25,520 nt of DNA. Origin: JAVEDQ01 sp035468175 (GTDB taxonomy: Bacteria; Actinomycetota; Actinomycetes; Frankiales; Frankiaceae). Under the pieces are notes generated by a model. The model searched no databases. It was not told the origin of the DNA and saw nothing but the letters and a program-made list of their open reading frames with translations. How positions within the stretch are numbered: position 1 is the stretch's first letter; every line of letters begins with the position of its first letter. A program made the position numbers and the translations under genes. The DNA lies in the NCBI GenBank assembly GCA_035468175.1, contig DATITC010000024.1:1-25520 (forward strand). Reading direction: 5' to 3'. Shown here piece after piece: positions 18,472 to 25,520 of the stretch.

Positions 18472-19659
18472 GTGAGCTACCTGGATCACGCGGCGACCAC
18501 GCCGATGCATCCGGAGGCGATCGCGGCCGTGAGCGTCGCGCTCGCCGAGGTCGGCAACGCCTCCTCGCTGCATGCGAGTGGTCGCCGAGCCCGCCGGGTC
18601 GTCGAGGAGTCCCGCGAGGCCGTTGCAGCGGCACTCGACGCCCGGCCGTCCGAGGTGCTGTTCACCGGCGGTGGGACCGAGAGCGACAACCTCGCGGTCA
18701 AGGGCCTCTACTGGGCCCGGCGCGCGGCCGACCCGCGTCGGCGCCGGGTGCTGGTCAGCTCGATCGAGCACCACGCGATTCTCGATGCCGCCGAGTGGTT
18801 GGCCGCGGAGCAGGGTGCCGAGGTCGTCTGGTTGCCGGTCGATCCCGCGGGTCGGGTCGACCCGGAGACGTTGCGGGCCGAGCTCGCCCGGGAGCCCGAC
18901 TCCGTTGCGTTGGTCAGCATCATGTGGGCCAACAACGAGATCGGCACGGTGCAGGACATCGCGGCCCTCGCCGCCGTGGCGCACGAGTTCGACGTGCCGT
19001 TCCACACCGATGCGGTGCAGGCAGTCGGCGCGCTTCCGGTCTCGTTCGCCGCCAGCGGGGTCGACGCGCTGACGATCACCGGCCATAAGTTCGGTGGCCC
19101 TTACGGCGCGGGTGCCCTGCTGCTCCGCCGCGGACTCGACGTCACGCCGCTGACCCACGGTGGCGGGCAGGAGCGGGAGGTCCGGTCCGGGACCCTCGAC
19201 GTCCCCAAGATCCGCGGTCTGGCCGTCGCCGCCGAACTTGCCGTGGCCGAACAGCCCGAGCGCGCCGCCCGCGTGTCGGCTCTCCGCGACGCCCTGCTCG
19301 CCGGGGTGCTTGCCGAGGTCCCCGACGCCCTGCTGAACGGTCCGGCCCCGGGTCCGGCGCGGCTGCCGGGCAACGCCCACCTGTCCTTCCCGGGCTGTGC
19401 GGGTGACTCGCTGCTGATGCTGCTCGACGCCCGTGGCGTCGAGTGCTCCACCGGCTCGGCCTGTTCCGCCGGGGTCGCCCGACCGTCGCACGTGCTCCTC
19501 GCACTCGGTGACGACGCCGATCGGGCCCGGGGGTCGCTCCGCTTCTCACTCGGCCACACCTCGACCGAGGCCGACGTCCGGGCCGTGGTCGACGCGATCG
19601 GTCCGGTGGTCGAGCGGGCCCGCCGGGCGGGTGCCCTGGCCGGCTCGCGACGGGCATGA
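18472..19659 (+). CDS. iscS: Cysteine desulfurase (NifS/IscS family)
   Basis: A 395-residue PLP enzyme that removes sulfur from L-cysteine and passes it, as persulfide, to acceptors. YLDHAATTPMHP opens the fold. SSIEHHAIL contains H101, which stacks on PLP, and HKFGGPYGAG contains PLP-binding K206. VECSTGSACSAGVARPSHVL contains catalytic C331 on the mobile loop, of the class I (IscS/NifS) kind. The GTG start has no ribosome-binding site but a good leaderless geometry. It lies 28 bases ahead of mnmA, the tRNA thiolase that consumes the sulfur, so the pair is functionally linked. Mycobacterial iscS-trmU has the same order. Confidence 0.95.
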   Translation: MSYLDHAATTPMHPEAIAAVSVALAEVGNASSLHASGRRARRVVEESREAVAAALDARPSEVLFTGGGTESDNLAVKGLYWARRAADPRRRRVLVSSIEHHAILDAAEWLAAEQGAEVVWLPVDPAGRVDPETLRAELAREPDSVALVSIMWANNEIGTVQDIAALAAVAHEFDVPFHTDAVQAVGALPVSFAASGVDALTITGHKFGGPYGAGALLLRRGLDVTPLTHGGGQEREVRSGTLDVPKIRGLAVAAELAVAEQPERAARVSALRDALLAGVLAEVPDALLNGPAPGPARLPGNAHLSFPGCAGDSLLMLLDARGVECSTGSACSAGVARPSHVLLALGDDADRARGSLRFSLGHTSTEADVRAVVDAIGPVVERARRAGALAGSRRA

Positions 19660-19664
19660 GAGCG

Positions 19665-19718
19665 CGAGCATTGAGGGCGCGTCGAGCATGAGCAGCGCGG
19701 CGAGCATGACGAGTCCGA
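19665..19718. repeat. 18-bp degenerate repeat at the mnmA start
   Basis: CGAGCAT recurs exactly 18 bases apart at 19665, 19683 and 19701, with similar G/C-rich remainders. Copies two and three each contain an in-frame ATG (19688, 19706), so the repeat has multiplied possible mnmA start codons. Confidence 0.75.
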
Positions 19719-20788
19719 TGCGGATCCTCGCGGCGATGAGCGGCGGCGTGGACTCGGCCGTCGCGGCGGCGCGCGTGGTCGATGCCGGCCACGAGGTCGT
19801 CGGCGTCCATCTGGCGTTGTCGCCGAAGCCGGCCTCGGCTCGTGAGGGCGCTCGCGGCTGCTGCACGCTGGACGACGCCAGGGACGCGCGTCGGGCCGCG
19901 GACGTCCTGGGGATCCCCTTCTACGTCTGGGACCTTGCCGAGCGGTTCGCCGAGGACGTCATCGACGACTTCGTGGCCGAGTACGCCGCCGGCCGGACCC
20001 CGAACCCGTGCCTCCGGTGCAACGAGCGGATCAAGTTCGCGGCGGTGCTCGACCGGGCGCTGGCCCTCGGCTTCGACGCCGTGGTCACGGGGCACCACGC
20101 CCGGCTCGATCCCGGGCCGCCGGCGGTGCTGCGACGCAGCGTCGACGCCGCAAAGGACCAGTCCTACGTGCTCGGCACGTTGCGGCCGGAGCAGCTGGAG
20201 AAGGCGATGTTCCCGCTGGGGTGGAGCACGAAGACCGAGGTCCGGGCCGAGGCGGCCGCCCGCGGGTTGGCCGTCGCCGACAAGGCCGACAGCACCGACA
20301 TCTGCTTCGTCGCGTCCGGCAACACCTCCGACTGGCTGCACGACCGGCTCGGGGCGCAGCCCGGGCCCGTCGTCGACACCGCGGGAGCCGTCGTCGGGCA
20401 GCACGACGGCGCCTACGCCTTCACCGTCGGCCAGCGCAAGGGCCTCCGCCTCGACCGCCCCTCCGCGGACGGCCGTCCGCGCTACGTCCTCGGCATCTCG
20501 CCGGTGGACCGGACCGTCACCGTGGGCCCGGCCGAAGCCCTCGAGGTCTCATTTCTGGAGGCGTCCGAGTCCACGTACGCCGGTCCGCCGATCGAGTGCC
20601 GCGCCCAGATCCGGGCGCACGGCGCCACCGTCCCGGCGGTGGCCGACGGCCGTGGTGACGCCCTCCGGGTCCGGTTGCACGAACCGGTCCGCGGGATGGC
20701 TCCCGGTCAGGCGGTGGTGCTCTACACCGACGACGGCGGCGCCGGCGAACGGGTCCTCGGCGGCGGACGGGTTATTTCGGCGGTCTGA
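19688..20788 (+). CDS. mnmA: tRNA-specific 2-thiouridylase MnmA
   Basis: Makes 2-thiouridine at wobble position 34 of Lys/Glu/Gln tRNAs using ATP and persulfide sulfur. SGGVDS (18-23) is the PP-loop pyrophosphatase motif. TPNPCLRCNERIKF contains C111, equivalent to the nucleophilic Cys of the NPxxxCN motif, and DSTDICFV contains C206, the persulfide cysteine. FTVGQRKGL and the C-terminal beta-barrel (ECRAQIRAHG, HEPVRGMAPGQAVVLY) complete the family pattern. Start codons ATG 19688, 19706 and 19718 are all possible; 19688 has GAGGG about ten bases upstream and gives 366 residues. Likely sulfur donor: the adjacent cysteine desulfurase. Confidence 0.96.
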   Translation: MSSAASMTSPMRILAAMSGGVDSAVAAARVVDAGHEVVGVHLALSPKPASAREGARGCCTLDDARDARRAADVLGIPFYVWDLAERFAEDVIDDFVAEYAAGRTPNPCLRCNERIKFAAVLDRALALGFDAVVTGHHARLDPGPPAVLRRSVDAAKDQSYVLGTLRPEQLEKAMFPLGWSTKTEVRAEAAARGLAVADKADSTDICFVASGNTSDWLHDRLGAQPGPVVDTAGAVVGQHDGAYAFTVGQRKGLRLDRPSADGRPRYVLGISPVDRTVTVGPAEALEVSFLEASESTYAGPPIECRAQIRAHGATVPAVADGRGDALRVRLHEPVRGMAPGQAVVLYTDDGGAGERVLGGGRVISAV

Positions 20789-20821
20789 ACAACAGGTCCT
20801 TCGCGTGTGCGTCCGGCGGGG

Positions 20822-20827
20822 TAGCTT
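20822..20827 (+). promoter_or_regulatory. Candidate -10 box, leaderless acyltransferase mRNA
   Basis: TAGCTT fits TANNNT and ends six bases before GTG 20834, the same spacing as upstream of the cysteine desulfurase. GGGG touches the start codon too closely to serve as a ribosome-binding site. A separate leaderless promoter is therefore plausible although mnmA ends only 45 bases away. Confidence 0.4.
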
Positions 20828-20833
20828 CTCGGG

Positions 20834-21577
20834 GTGGCTGAGTTCGTCTACCCGCCCGTCATCCGCTTCGCGCTCGGCGTGTTCAAGCTGCTCGGGTTGG
20901 AGCTCGACGTCCAGGGCTCGGAGAACATCCCCGACGAGGGTGGCGCCGTCCTCGCGAGCACGCACGTCAGCTACATCGACTTCATCTTCGTCGGCCTCGG
21001 CGCGCACCCGAAGCGGCGGCTGGTGCGGTTCATGGCGAAGAAGCAGGTGTTCGACCACCCGCTCGGTGGGCCGCTGATGCGGGGGATGCACCACATCCCG
21101 GTCGATCGGAAGGCTGGGGCAGCCGCCTACGACGATGCGCTTCGGGCCCTCAAGGAGGGCGAGTTGATCGGCGTCTTCCCAGAGGCGACGATCAACCGGG
21201 CCTTCGACGTCAAGGAACTCAAGACCGGCGCCGCGCGCATGGCCATCGAGACCGGCACACCGCTCATCCCGGTCGCGATCTGGGGGACCCAGCGGATCTG
21301 GACCAAGGGCCGCCCGCGCAACCTCCGGCGTCGGGGCATCCCGGTCACCATCGTGGTCGGCGAGCCGATTCCGGTGGCGCCGGGCGACGAACTGCCCCTC
21401 GTCACCCAGCGTCTGCATGATCGTCTTCGCGAGATGCTCACCCACGCCCAGGACGAATACCCGGACCGGCCGGAGAGCGAGTCGGACAACTGGTGGCAGC
21501 CGCACCGGCTCGGCGGCGGCGCTCCGACCGTGGAGGAATCGCGCCGGATGGACGCCGAGGACTACGGGAAGCGCTAG
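20834..21577 (+). CDS. PlsC-type lysophospholipid acyltransferase
   Basis: A 247-residue acyltransferase of the 1-acyl-glycerol-3-phosphate family, peripheral to the inner membrane. STHVSYIDF holds the HX4D catalytic pair (H44/D49). GMHHIPVDRKAG is block II and LIGVFPEATINRAF block III, where the usual FPEGTR is FPEATI, so the Gly and Arg of the glycerophosphate-binding motif are both changed. VPVAIWGTQRIW-like block IV is present as IPVAIWGTQRIW. The altered block III suggests an acceptor other than plain lysophosphatidate. The C-terminal 45 residues are acidic and tryptophan-containing (SDNWWQPHRLGG). It resembles actinobacterial Rv3026c-type proteins. Its stop shares CTAG with the convergent YdeI-like gene. 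Confidence 0.92.
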   Translation: MAEFVYPPVIRFALGVFKLLGLELDVQGSENIPDEGGAVLASTHVSYIDFIFVGLGAHPKRRLVRFMAKKQVFDHPLGGPLMRGMHHIPVDRKAGAAAYDDALRALKEGELIGVFPEATINRAFDVKELKTGAARMAIETGTPLIPVAIWGTQRIWTKGRPRNLRRRGIPVTIVVGEPIPVAPGDELPLVTQRLHDRLREMLTHAQDEYPDRPESESDNWWQPHRLGGGAPTVEESRRMDAEDYGKR

Positions 21578-22206
21578 GTCTCGCGGGCGGACCTCCGGCC
21601 CGAGGGGCGCGCGTGCAGCGTCCGGCCCTCGCGGAGCATCCCGACGAACTGGTCGAGCCGGCGAGCGCGGGTCTCCGCCTTCTTCGCATCCTGCAACCGG
21701 TACAGGATCGCGTAGCGGTTAGCGCCGTCCAACTCCTCGAACGCCGCCGCGGCCGCTGGGTCCTGCTCGAGAGCGGCGGCCAGGTCCGGCGGCACCGTGC
21801 TGGTGCGCGCCCCGGCGTACGCCGCGTCCCACCGCCCGTCGGCCTGCGCCCGGTCGATCTCGGCCTGCCCCGCCGGCGTCATCCGGCCGGCGGCGACCAG
21901 CGCTTCGGCGAGCCGCCGGTTCCGCTGCGACCACCTGCTCGCACGCCGGCGCGGGGTGAAGCGCTGCAACCACCACGTCTCGTCCAGCGGCTTCTTCTGC
22001 CCGTCGATCCAGCCGTAGCACAGGGCGACCTCGAGGGCCTCGTCGTAGCTGACCGAGGGGATGCCGGAGCCCTTCTTCGCGAGCTGCAGCCACACGCCGG
22101 GAGATGTCGCGTGGCCGACGTCGAGCCACATCGACCAGTCCGCGATGGTGGCGAAGCGCAGCGGCTGGTCCGGTTCCCGATCGCCCGGCGCTGCGGTGGG
22201 TCGCAC
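21574..22206 (-). CDS. YdeI/OmdA-family protein
   Basis: A 210-residue protein of the bacteriocin-protection YdeI/OmdA family. RFATIADWSMWLDVGH opens the domain. Residues 48-70 include SGIPSVSYDEALEVALCYGWIDGQ, the family hallmark, followed by WWLQRFTPRRRASRWSQRN and the helical YAILYRLQDAKKAETRARRLDQFVGML at the C-terminus. Molecular function is poorly known; family members have been linked to peptide or acid stress. GTG 22206 is chosen because the frame upstream enters the 18-bp repeat array and reads as repeated L/V-S-R sequence. No clear ribosome-binding site. Convergent with the acyltransferase and divergent from the MetE-like gene. Confidence 0.85.
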   Translation of the reverse strand: MRPTAAPGDREPDQPLRFATIADWSMWLDVGHATSPGVWLQLAKKGSGIPSVSYDEALEVALCYGWIDGQKKPLDETWWLQRFTPRRRASRWSQRNRRLAEALVAAGRMTPAGQAEIDRAQADGRWDAAYAGARTSTVPPDLAAALEQDPAAAAAFEELDGANRYAILYRLQDAKKAETRARRLDQFVGMLREGRTLHARPSGRRSARET

Positions 22207-22232
22207 GGGAGCACGCTGCCATAACGTGGCGT

Positions 22233-22326
22233 CTCGTGACAGGACTGCCGCTCGTGACACGTGGGCCTCTCGTGACAGGTGGGCCGCTCGTGACAGGACC
22301 GTGGCGCTCGTGACCGGACCGTGGCC
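22233..22326. repeat. 18-bp repeat array, five CTCGTGAC boxes
   Basis: CTCGTGAC begins at 22233, 22251, 22269, 22287 and 22307, with spacings 18, 18, 18 and 20. The remaining bases are similar (for example AGGTGGGCCG). The array fills the divergent spacer between the YdeI-like gene and the MetE-like gene, and the fifth box contains the GTG proposed as the latter's start. It could be a multi-site operator or a minisatellite. Confidence 0.92.
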
Positions 22327-23374
22327 CGTCGGCGCCGCCACCGGCGTCGGCTCGATGCCTGGCACCGACATCGACGATGCCGTGCAGCTCGTGTTCGGCG
22401 AACTCCCCGACCTGCCGTACCTGCCCGAGCTCCCGGAGCGCGGGGTGGGGTCGGACATGCTGGGCCGCGCCGCCTCCGTGCTGGCCGAGCTGCACGTCGA
22501 TCTCCAGCCCTCCGGTTGGCGGCTGCTGGGCGCCGGTGCGGGGGCGGGCGGCGACGAGCGACGGGCGGCCGACCTGCTGCGGCGCGATCTGGACGCCCTC
22601 GAGATCGGCGCCCTCGACTACGCGGGCCATCTCAAGCTGCAGATGACCGGGCCGTGGACGCTCGCGGCCGGGGTCGAGCTGCCGCGGGGCGGTGCCGCCC
22701 TGCTCGACGCCGGTGCGACCCGGGATGTGGCCGAGGCGTTGACCGAGGGTCTGCTCGGGCACGTCGCGGAGGTCCAGCGTCGGGTGCCCGGGGCCCGGAT
22801 GATCGTTCAGCTCGACGAGCCGTCGCTGCCGGCCGTCCTTGCCGGGCACATCCCGACGCCGAGCGGCTTCAGCACGGTTCCGGCGGTGGAGGAGTCGACC
22901 GCCGCCGAGCGGCTCGGCGGCGTGTTCGATGCCGTCGCGGCGACCGGAGCGGTCGTCGGGGTGCACTGCTGCGCGACCCGGGCACCGCTGGGTCTGCTGC
23001 GGCAGGCCGGCGCCGGTTTCCTGTCCTTCGACGGTCGGGTGGACGTCGATCTCGACGCCGTCGGGGAGGCTGTCGAGGCCGGAATCTTCCTCGTCGTGGG
23101 AGTGGTCCCCGGAGCGGGCGGACGCGGAGCCGGCGGCGGGGGAGCCGGTAGCGGTGGTGGCGGGCCGGAGACGGGGATTCTGTCGGACCCTGCTCGTACG
23201 GTCGAGCCGGCTCGGCGGCTGTGGCGCCGACTCGGCTTCGTGCCGGAACGACTCGGAGAGGTGGTCGCGGTGTCCCCGACCTGTGGCTTGGCCGGTGCGT
23301 CCCCGGCATATGCGCGGGCGGCGCTGAGCGGGCTGCGGAAAGCGTCACGCCTGCTGGTGGACGAGCCGTCATGA
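22310..23374 (+). CDS. MetE C-terminal-like (UROD/MetE superfamily) protein, Rv3015c-like
   Basis: A 354-residue TIM barrel related to the C-terminal catalytic half of cobalamin-independent methionine synthase. ATGVGSMPGTD is the usual N-terminal motif and MTGPWTLAAG a barrel strand. VHCC (218-221) and SPTCGLAG (C325) match the His-x-Cys and Cys zinc ligands of MetE. The glutamate ligand position appears as Asp in FLSFDGRV (D241), which is tentative. The N-terminal MetE domain is absent, so it is not a full methionine synthase. Residues 268-287 are a Gly-rich insertion. GTG 22310 or 22301 may start it; both lie in the repeat array. Its TGA overlaps the ligA ATG (ATGA), so the two are coupled. 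Confidence 0.85.
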   Translation: MTGPWPVGAATGVGSMPGTDIDDAVQLVFGELPDLPYLPELPERGVGSDMLGRAASVLAELHVDLQPSGWRLLGAGAGAGGDERRAADLLRRDLDALEIGALDYAGHLKLQMTGPWTLAAGVELPRGGAALLDAGATRDVAEALTEGLLGHVAEVQRRVPGARMIVQLDEPSLPAVLAGHIPTPSGFSTVPAVEESTAAERLGGVFDAVAATGAVVGVHCCATRAPLGLLRQAGAGFLSFDGRVDVDLDAVGEAVEAGIFLVVGVVPGAGGRGAGGGGAGSGGGGPETGILSDPARTVEPARRLWRRLGFVPERLGEVVAVSPTCGLAGASPAYARAALSGLRKASRLLVDEPS

Positions 23375-25520
23375 CCGAGGCGGCAGCTGGCAGCGTTCCT
23401 AGTGACAGCGTTTCCAGCGCGGCCCGCTCCCGGCACGCCGAACTCTCCCAGGATCTGGAGGAGGCCGCCTACCGGTACTACGTCCTGGATGCGCCGACGT
23501 TGTCGGATGACGACTACGACGTCCGGATGCGCGAGTTGCAGGCCCTGGAGGAGCAGTACCCGGAGCTGCGCACGCCGGACTCGCCGACGCAGAAGGTCGC
23601 GGGTGGCTACTCCACCCTGTTCACCCCGGTCGAGCATCTCGAGCGGCTGATGTCGCTGGACAACGTCTTCTCCTCCGAGGAGCTCCTTGCCTGGGCCGGC
23701 CGGGCCACTCGGGAGCTGCCGGTGAACCGCTGGCTGTGCGAGCTGAAGATCGACGGCCTGGCCGTCGACCTGGTCTACGAGAACGGACGGCTGGTCCGGG
23801 CTGCGACCCGCGGTGACGGCCGTACCGGCGAGGACATCACCTCCAACGTCCGCACGCTGGACCAGGTGCCCACTCGCCTGAGCGGGTCGAACGTGCCCGA
23901 GCTGCTCGAGGTGCGTGGTGAGGTGTTCTTCCCGGTCTCCGAGTTCGAGTGGCTGAACGCCGCCCTGGTCGAGGCGGAGAAGCCGCCGTTCGCCAATCCC
24001 CGTAACGCCGCCGCCGGCTCGCTGCGGCAGAAGGACCCGCGGGTCACCGCGAGCCGGCCGCTCCGGCTGACTCTCCACGGGCTCGGCGCGCGGCGCGGCT
24101 TCTCCCCGCCCAGCCAGTCCGCTGCCTACGAGGCCCTGGCTGAGCTGGGCCTGCCGGTGAGCCGGCACTACCGGCTGGTCGAGTCGTTGCCCGAGGTGGT
24201 CGACGTGGTCGCCTACTGGGGCGAGCACCGCCACGATGTCGAGCACGAGATCGACGGGGTCGTCATCAAGGTCGACGACTTCGGGTTGCAGCGCCGCCTC
24301 GGCTCGACCGCGAAGGCGCCCCGCTGGGCGATCGCCTACAAGTACCCGCCGGAGGAGGCGAACACCCGGCTCAACGACATCGTCGTCAGCATCGGCCGCA
24401 CCGGCCGCGCGACACCGTTCGCGGTGCTCGAGCCGGTGCGCGTCGGCGGCGTGACCGTCGGCCAGGCGACGCTGCACAACAGCGACGAGGTCCGCCGGCG
24501 CAACGTGCTGATCGGCGACACCGTGGTGGTGCGTCGGGCCGGGGACGTGATTCCGGAGGTCGTCGGCCCGGTCGTGGCGCTACGGCGAGGCAACGAACGC
24601 GAGTTCGTGATGCCGACCGAGTGCCCGGCGTGCGGCACCGTGCTGCAACGCGAGGAGGGGCAGGTCGACATCCGTTGCCCGAACGCGGTCGCCTGTCCGC
24701 CCCAACTGCAGTGGTCGGTGTTTCACTTCGCCGGACGCAGCGCGCTCGACATCGACGGGCTCGGCTTCGAGACGGCAGGCGTGCTCACGCAGGAGGGGAT
24801 CGTCCGGGACGTCGGCGACATCCTGCACCTCACGCCGGAGTCGTTCGCGGGGCTCCGTGGCTTCGGGGCCAAGAAGGTGCAGCAGATCATGACCGGCCTG
24901 GCGGACGCCCGATCCCGTCCGCTGTGGCGGTTGCTGGTCGGGCTGTCGATCCGGGACGTCGGGGCGCCGACGGCGCAGGCGCTGGCGCGGGACTTCCGCA
25001 ATCTCGACGCCCTCGCCGCCGCCGACGTCGAGCAGGTGCAGCAGGTGGAGGGGATCGGCCCCAAGACCGCGGCGGTGATCGTCGGCTGGTTCGCCGACGA
25101 GCGCCACCAGGACATCCTCCGCCGGATCCGCGAGGGCGGGGTCAACACCTCCGACGAGGGGACCGATGAGGGTCCACGCCCGCTCGACGGTCTAAGCGTG
25201 GTCGTCACCGGCAGCCTCGAGGGCTACAGCCGCGATTCGGCCATCGAGGCGGTGCAGGAGCGCGGAGGCAAGGTCACCGGCTCGGTCAGCAAGAAGACCG
25301 ACTTCGTCGTGGTGGGGGAGGACCCCGGTCGTTCGAAGTACGACAAAGCCGTCTCTCTGAAGGTGCCGCTGCTGGACGAGACCGGGTTCACCGTCCTGCT
25401 CCAGCAAGGCCCGGAAGCGGCGCGCGACGCGGTGCTCGTCTTCGAGGAGGAGGAGCCGGTTGTCGCGGAGCTCCCGGCAGACCCGCAGGCCGACCCCGGC
25501 GCCGATGTCGCGGCTGAGGC
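23371..25520 (+). CDS. ligA: NAD-dependent DNA ligase LigA (3' end outside window)
   Basis: Seals nicks in DNA replication and repair using NAD+. The frame is open to the right edge (716 codons visible). Domains in order: Ia (about 20-75, EAAYRYYVLDAPTLSDDDYD), the adenylation domain with CELKIDGLAVDL carrying AMP-accepting K126, the OB fold (ANTRLNDIVVSIGRTGRATPFAVLEPV), a Cys4 zinc finger (CPACG...CPNAVAC), a helix-hairpin-helix region (LRGFGAKKVQ, VEGIGPKTAAV), and BRCT (LDGLSVVVTGSLEGYSRDSA to about residue 678). An acidic Glu/Pro/Ala tail continues beyond BRCT to the edge. ATG 23371 overlaps the upstream stop by four bases. Complete and normal apart from the tail. Confidence 0.97.
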   Translation, partial: MTEAAAGSVPSDSVSSAARSRHAELSQDLEEAAYRYYVLDAPTLSDDDYDVRMRELQALEEQYPELRTPDSPTQKVAGGYSTLFTPVEHLERLMSLDNVFSSEELLAWAGRATRELPVNRWLCELKIDGLAVDLVYENGRLVRAATRGDGRTGEDITSNVRTLDQVPTRLSGSNVPELLEVRGEVFFPVSEFEWLNAALVEAEKPPFANPRNAAAGSLRQKDPRVTASRPLRLTLHGLGARRGFSPPSQSAAYEALAELGLPVSRHYRLVESLPEVVDVVAYWGEHRHDVEHEIDGVVIKVDDFGLQRRLGSTAKAPRWAIAYKYPPEEANTRLNDIVVSIGRTGRATPFAVLEPVRVGGVTVGQATLHNSDEVRRRNVLIGDTVVVRRAGDVIPEVVGPVVALRRGNEREFVMPTECPACGTVLQREEGQVDIRCPNAVACPPQLQWSVFHFAGRSALDIDGLGFETAGVLTQEGIVRDVGDILHLTPESFAGLRGFGAKKVQQIMTGLADARSRPLWRLLVGLSIRDVGAPTAQALARDFRNLDALAAADVEQVQQVEGIGPKTAAVIVGWFADERHQDILRRIREGGVNTSDEGTDEGPRPLDGLSVVVTGSLEGYSRDSAIEAVQERGGKVTGSVSKKTDFVVVGEDPGRSKYDKAVSLKVPLLDETGFTVLLQQGPEAARDAVLVFEEEEPVVAELPADPQADPGADVAAE

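Noticed and set aside
22233..22326. CRISPR array
   Set aside because: Units of 18 bp with no unique spacers of CRISPR length and no cas genes nearby.
22807..24477. 556-codon minus-strand frame opposite the MetE-like gene and ligA
   Set aside because: Covers the adenylation domain of ligA in antisense; no domain and biased composition.

Overview
The window is very GC-rich, uses GTG starts often and has dense genes with short overlaps. Its gene order points to a high-GC Actinomycetota genome. From memory (no search was run), the block methyltransferase / GH57 / GT4 <-> etfB-etfA - ADC-like protein - cysteine desulfurase - mnmA - acyltransferase - MetE-like - ligA resembles the Mycobacterium tuberculosis Rv3039c-Rv3014c neighbourhood. 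The genus cannot be settled from sequence alone. No tRNA, rRNA, CRISPR array, insertion sequence or phage gene was seen.

Layout. 1-2320 (+): the end of a small alpha/beta-barrel-like protein, a two-TM PLDc_N/DUF2510 protein and a 14-TM MFS transporter. 2527-6514 (-): glycogen debranching enzyme GlgX, an alpha/beta hydrolase just upstream of it, and a single-pass membrane protein. 6584-11630 (+): a crotonase, a SAM methyltransferase translationally coupled to a hexapeptide-repeat O-acyltransferase, a penicillin-recognising-fold lipoprotein, and a short-chain dehydrogenase. 11679-15435 (-): a tight three-gene operon (methyltransferase, GH57 alpha-glucan branching enzyme, GT4 glucosyltransferase). 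15756-25520 (+): etfB-etfA with a strong terminator, an acetoacetate-decarboxylase-like protein, cysteine desulfurase, MnmA, a PlsC-type acyltransferase, a convergent YdeI/OmdA-like gene (-), a MetE-like protein and NAD-dependent DNA ligase, which runs off the right edge.

How the genes work together. The most coherent theme is alpha-glucan assembly and decoration. A GT4 enzyme extends, GH57 branches, GlgX debranches, two methyltransferases could methylate, and a left-handed beta-helix acyltransferase could acylate. This is close to the gene set proposed for mycobacterial methylglucose lipopolysaccharide. The second theme is housekeeping: electron transfer flavoprotein, sulfur mobilisation and tRNA thiolation (cysteine desulfurase to MnmA), lipid acylation and DNA ligation.

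The most unusual feature at DNA level is a set of short tandem repeats (6, 10, 15, 16 and 18 bp units) at seven to eight places. Most lie at start or stop codons or in N-terminal coding segments. Several hairpins also cover ribosome-binding or gene-junction sites. I did not find a clear new defence or mobile system; the candidates offered are the decorated-glucan locus and the junctional repeats.
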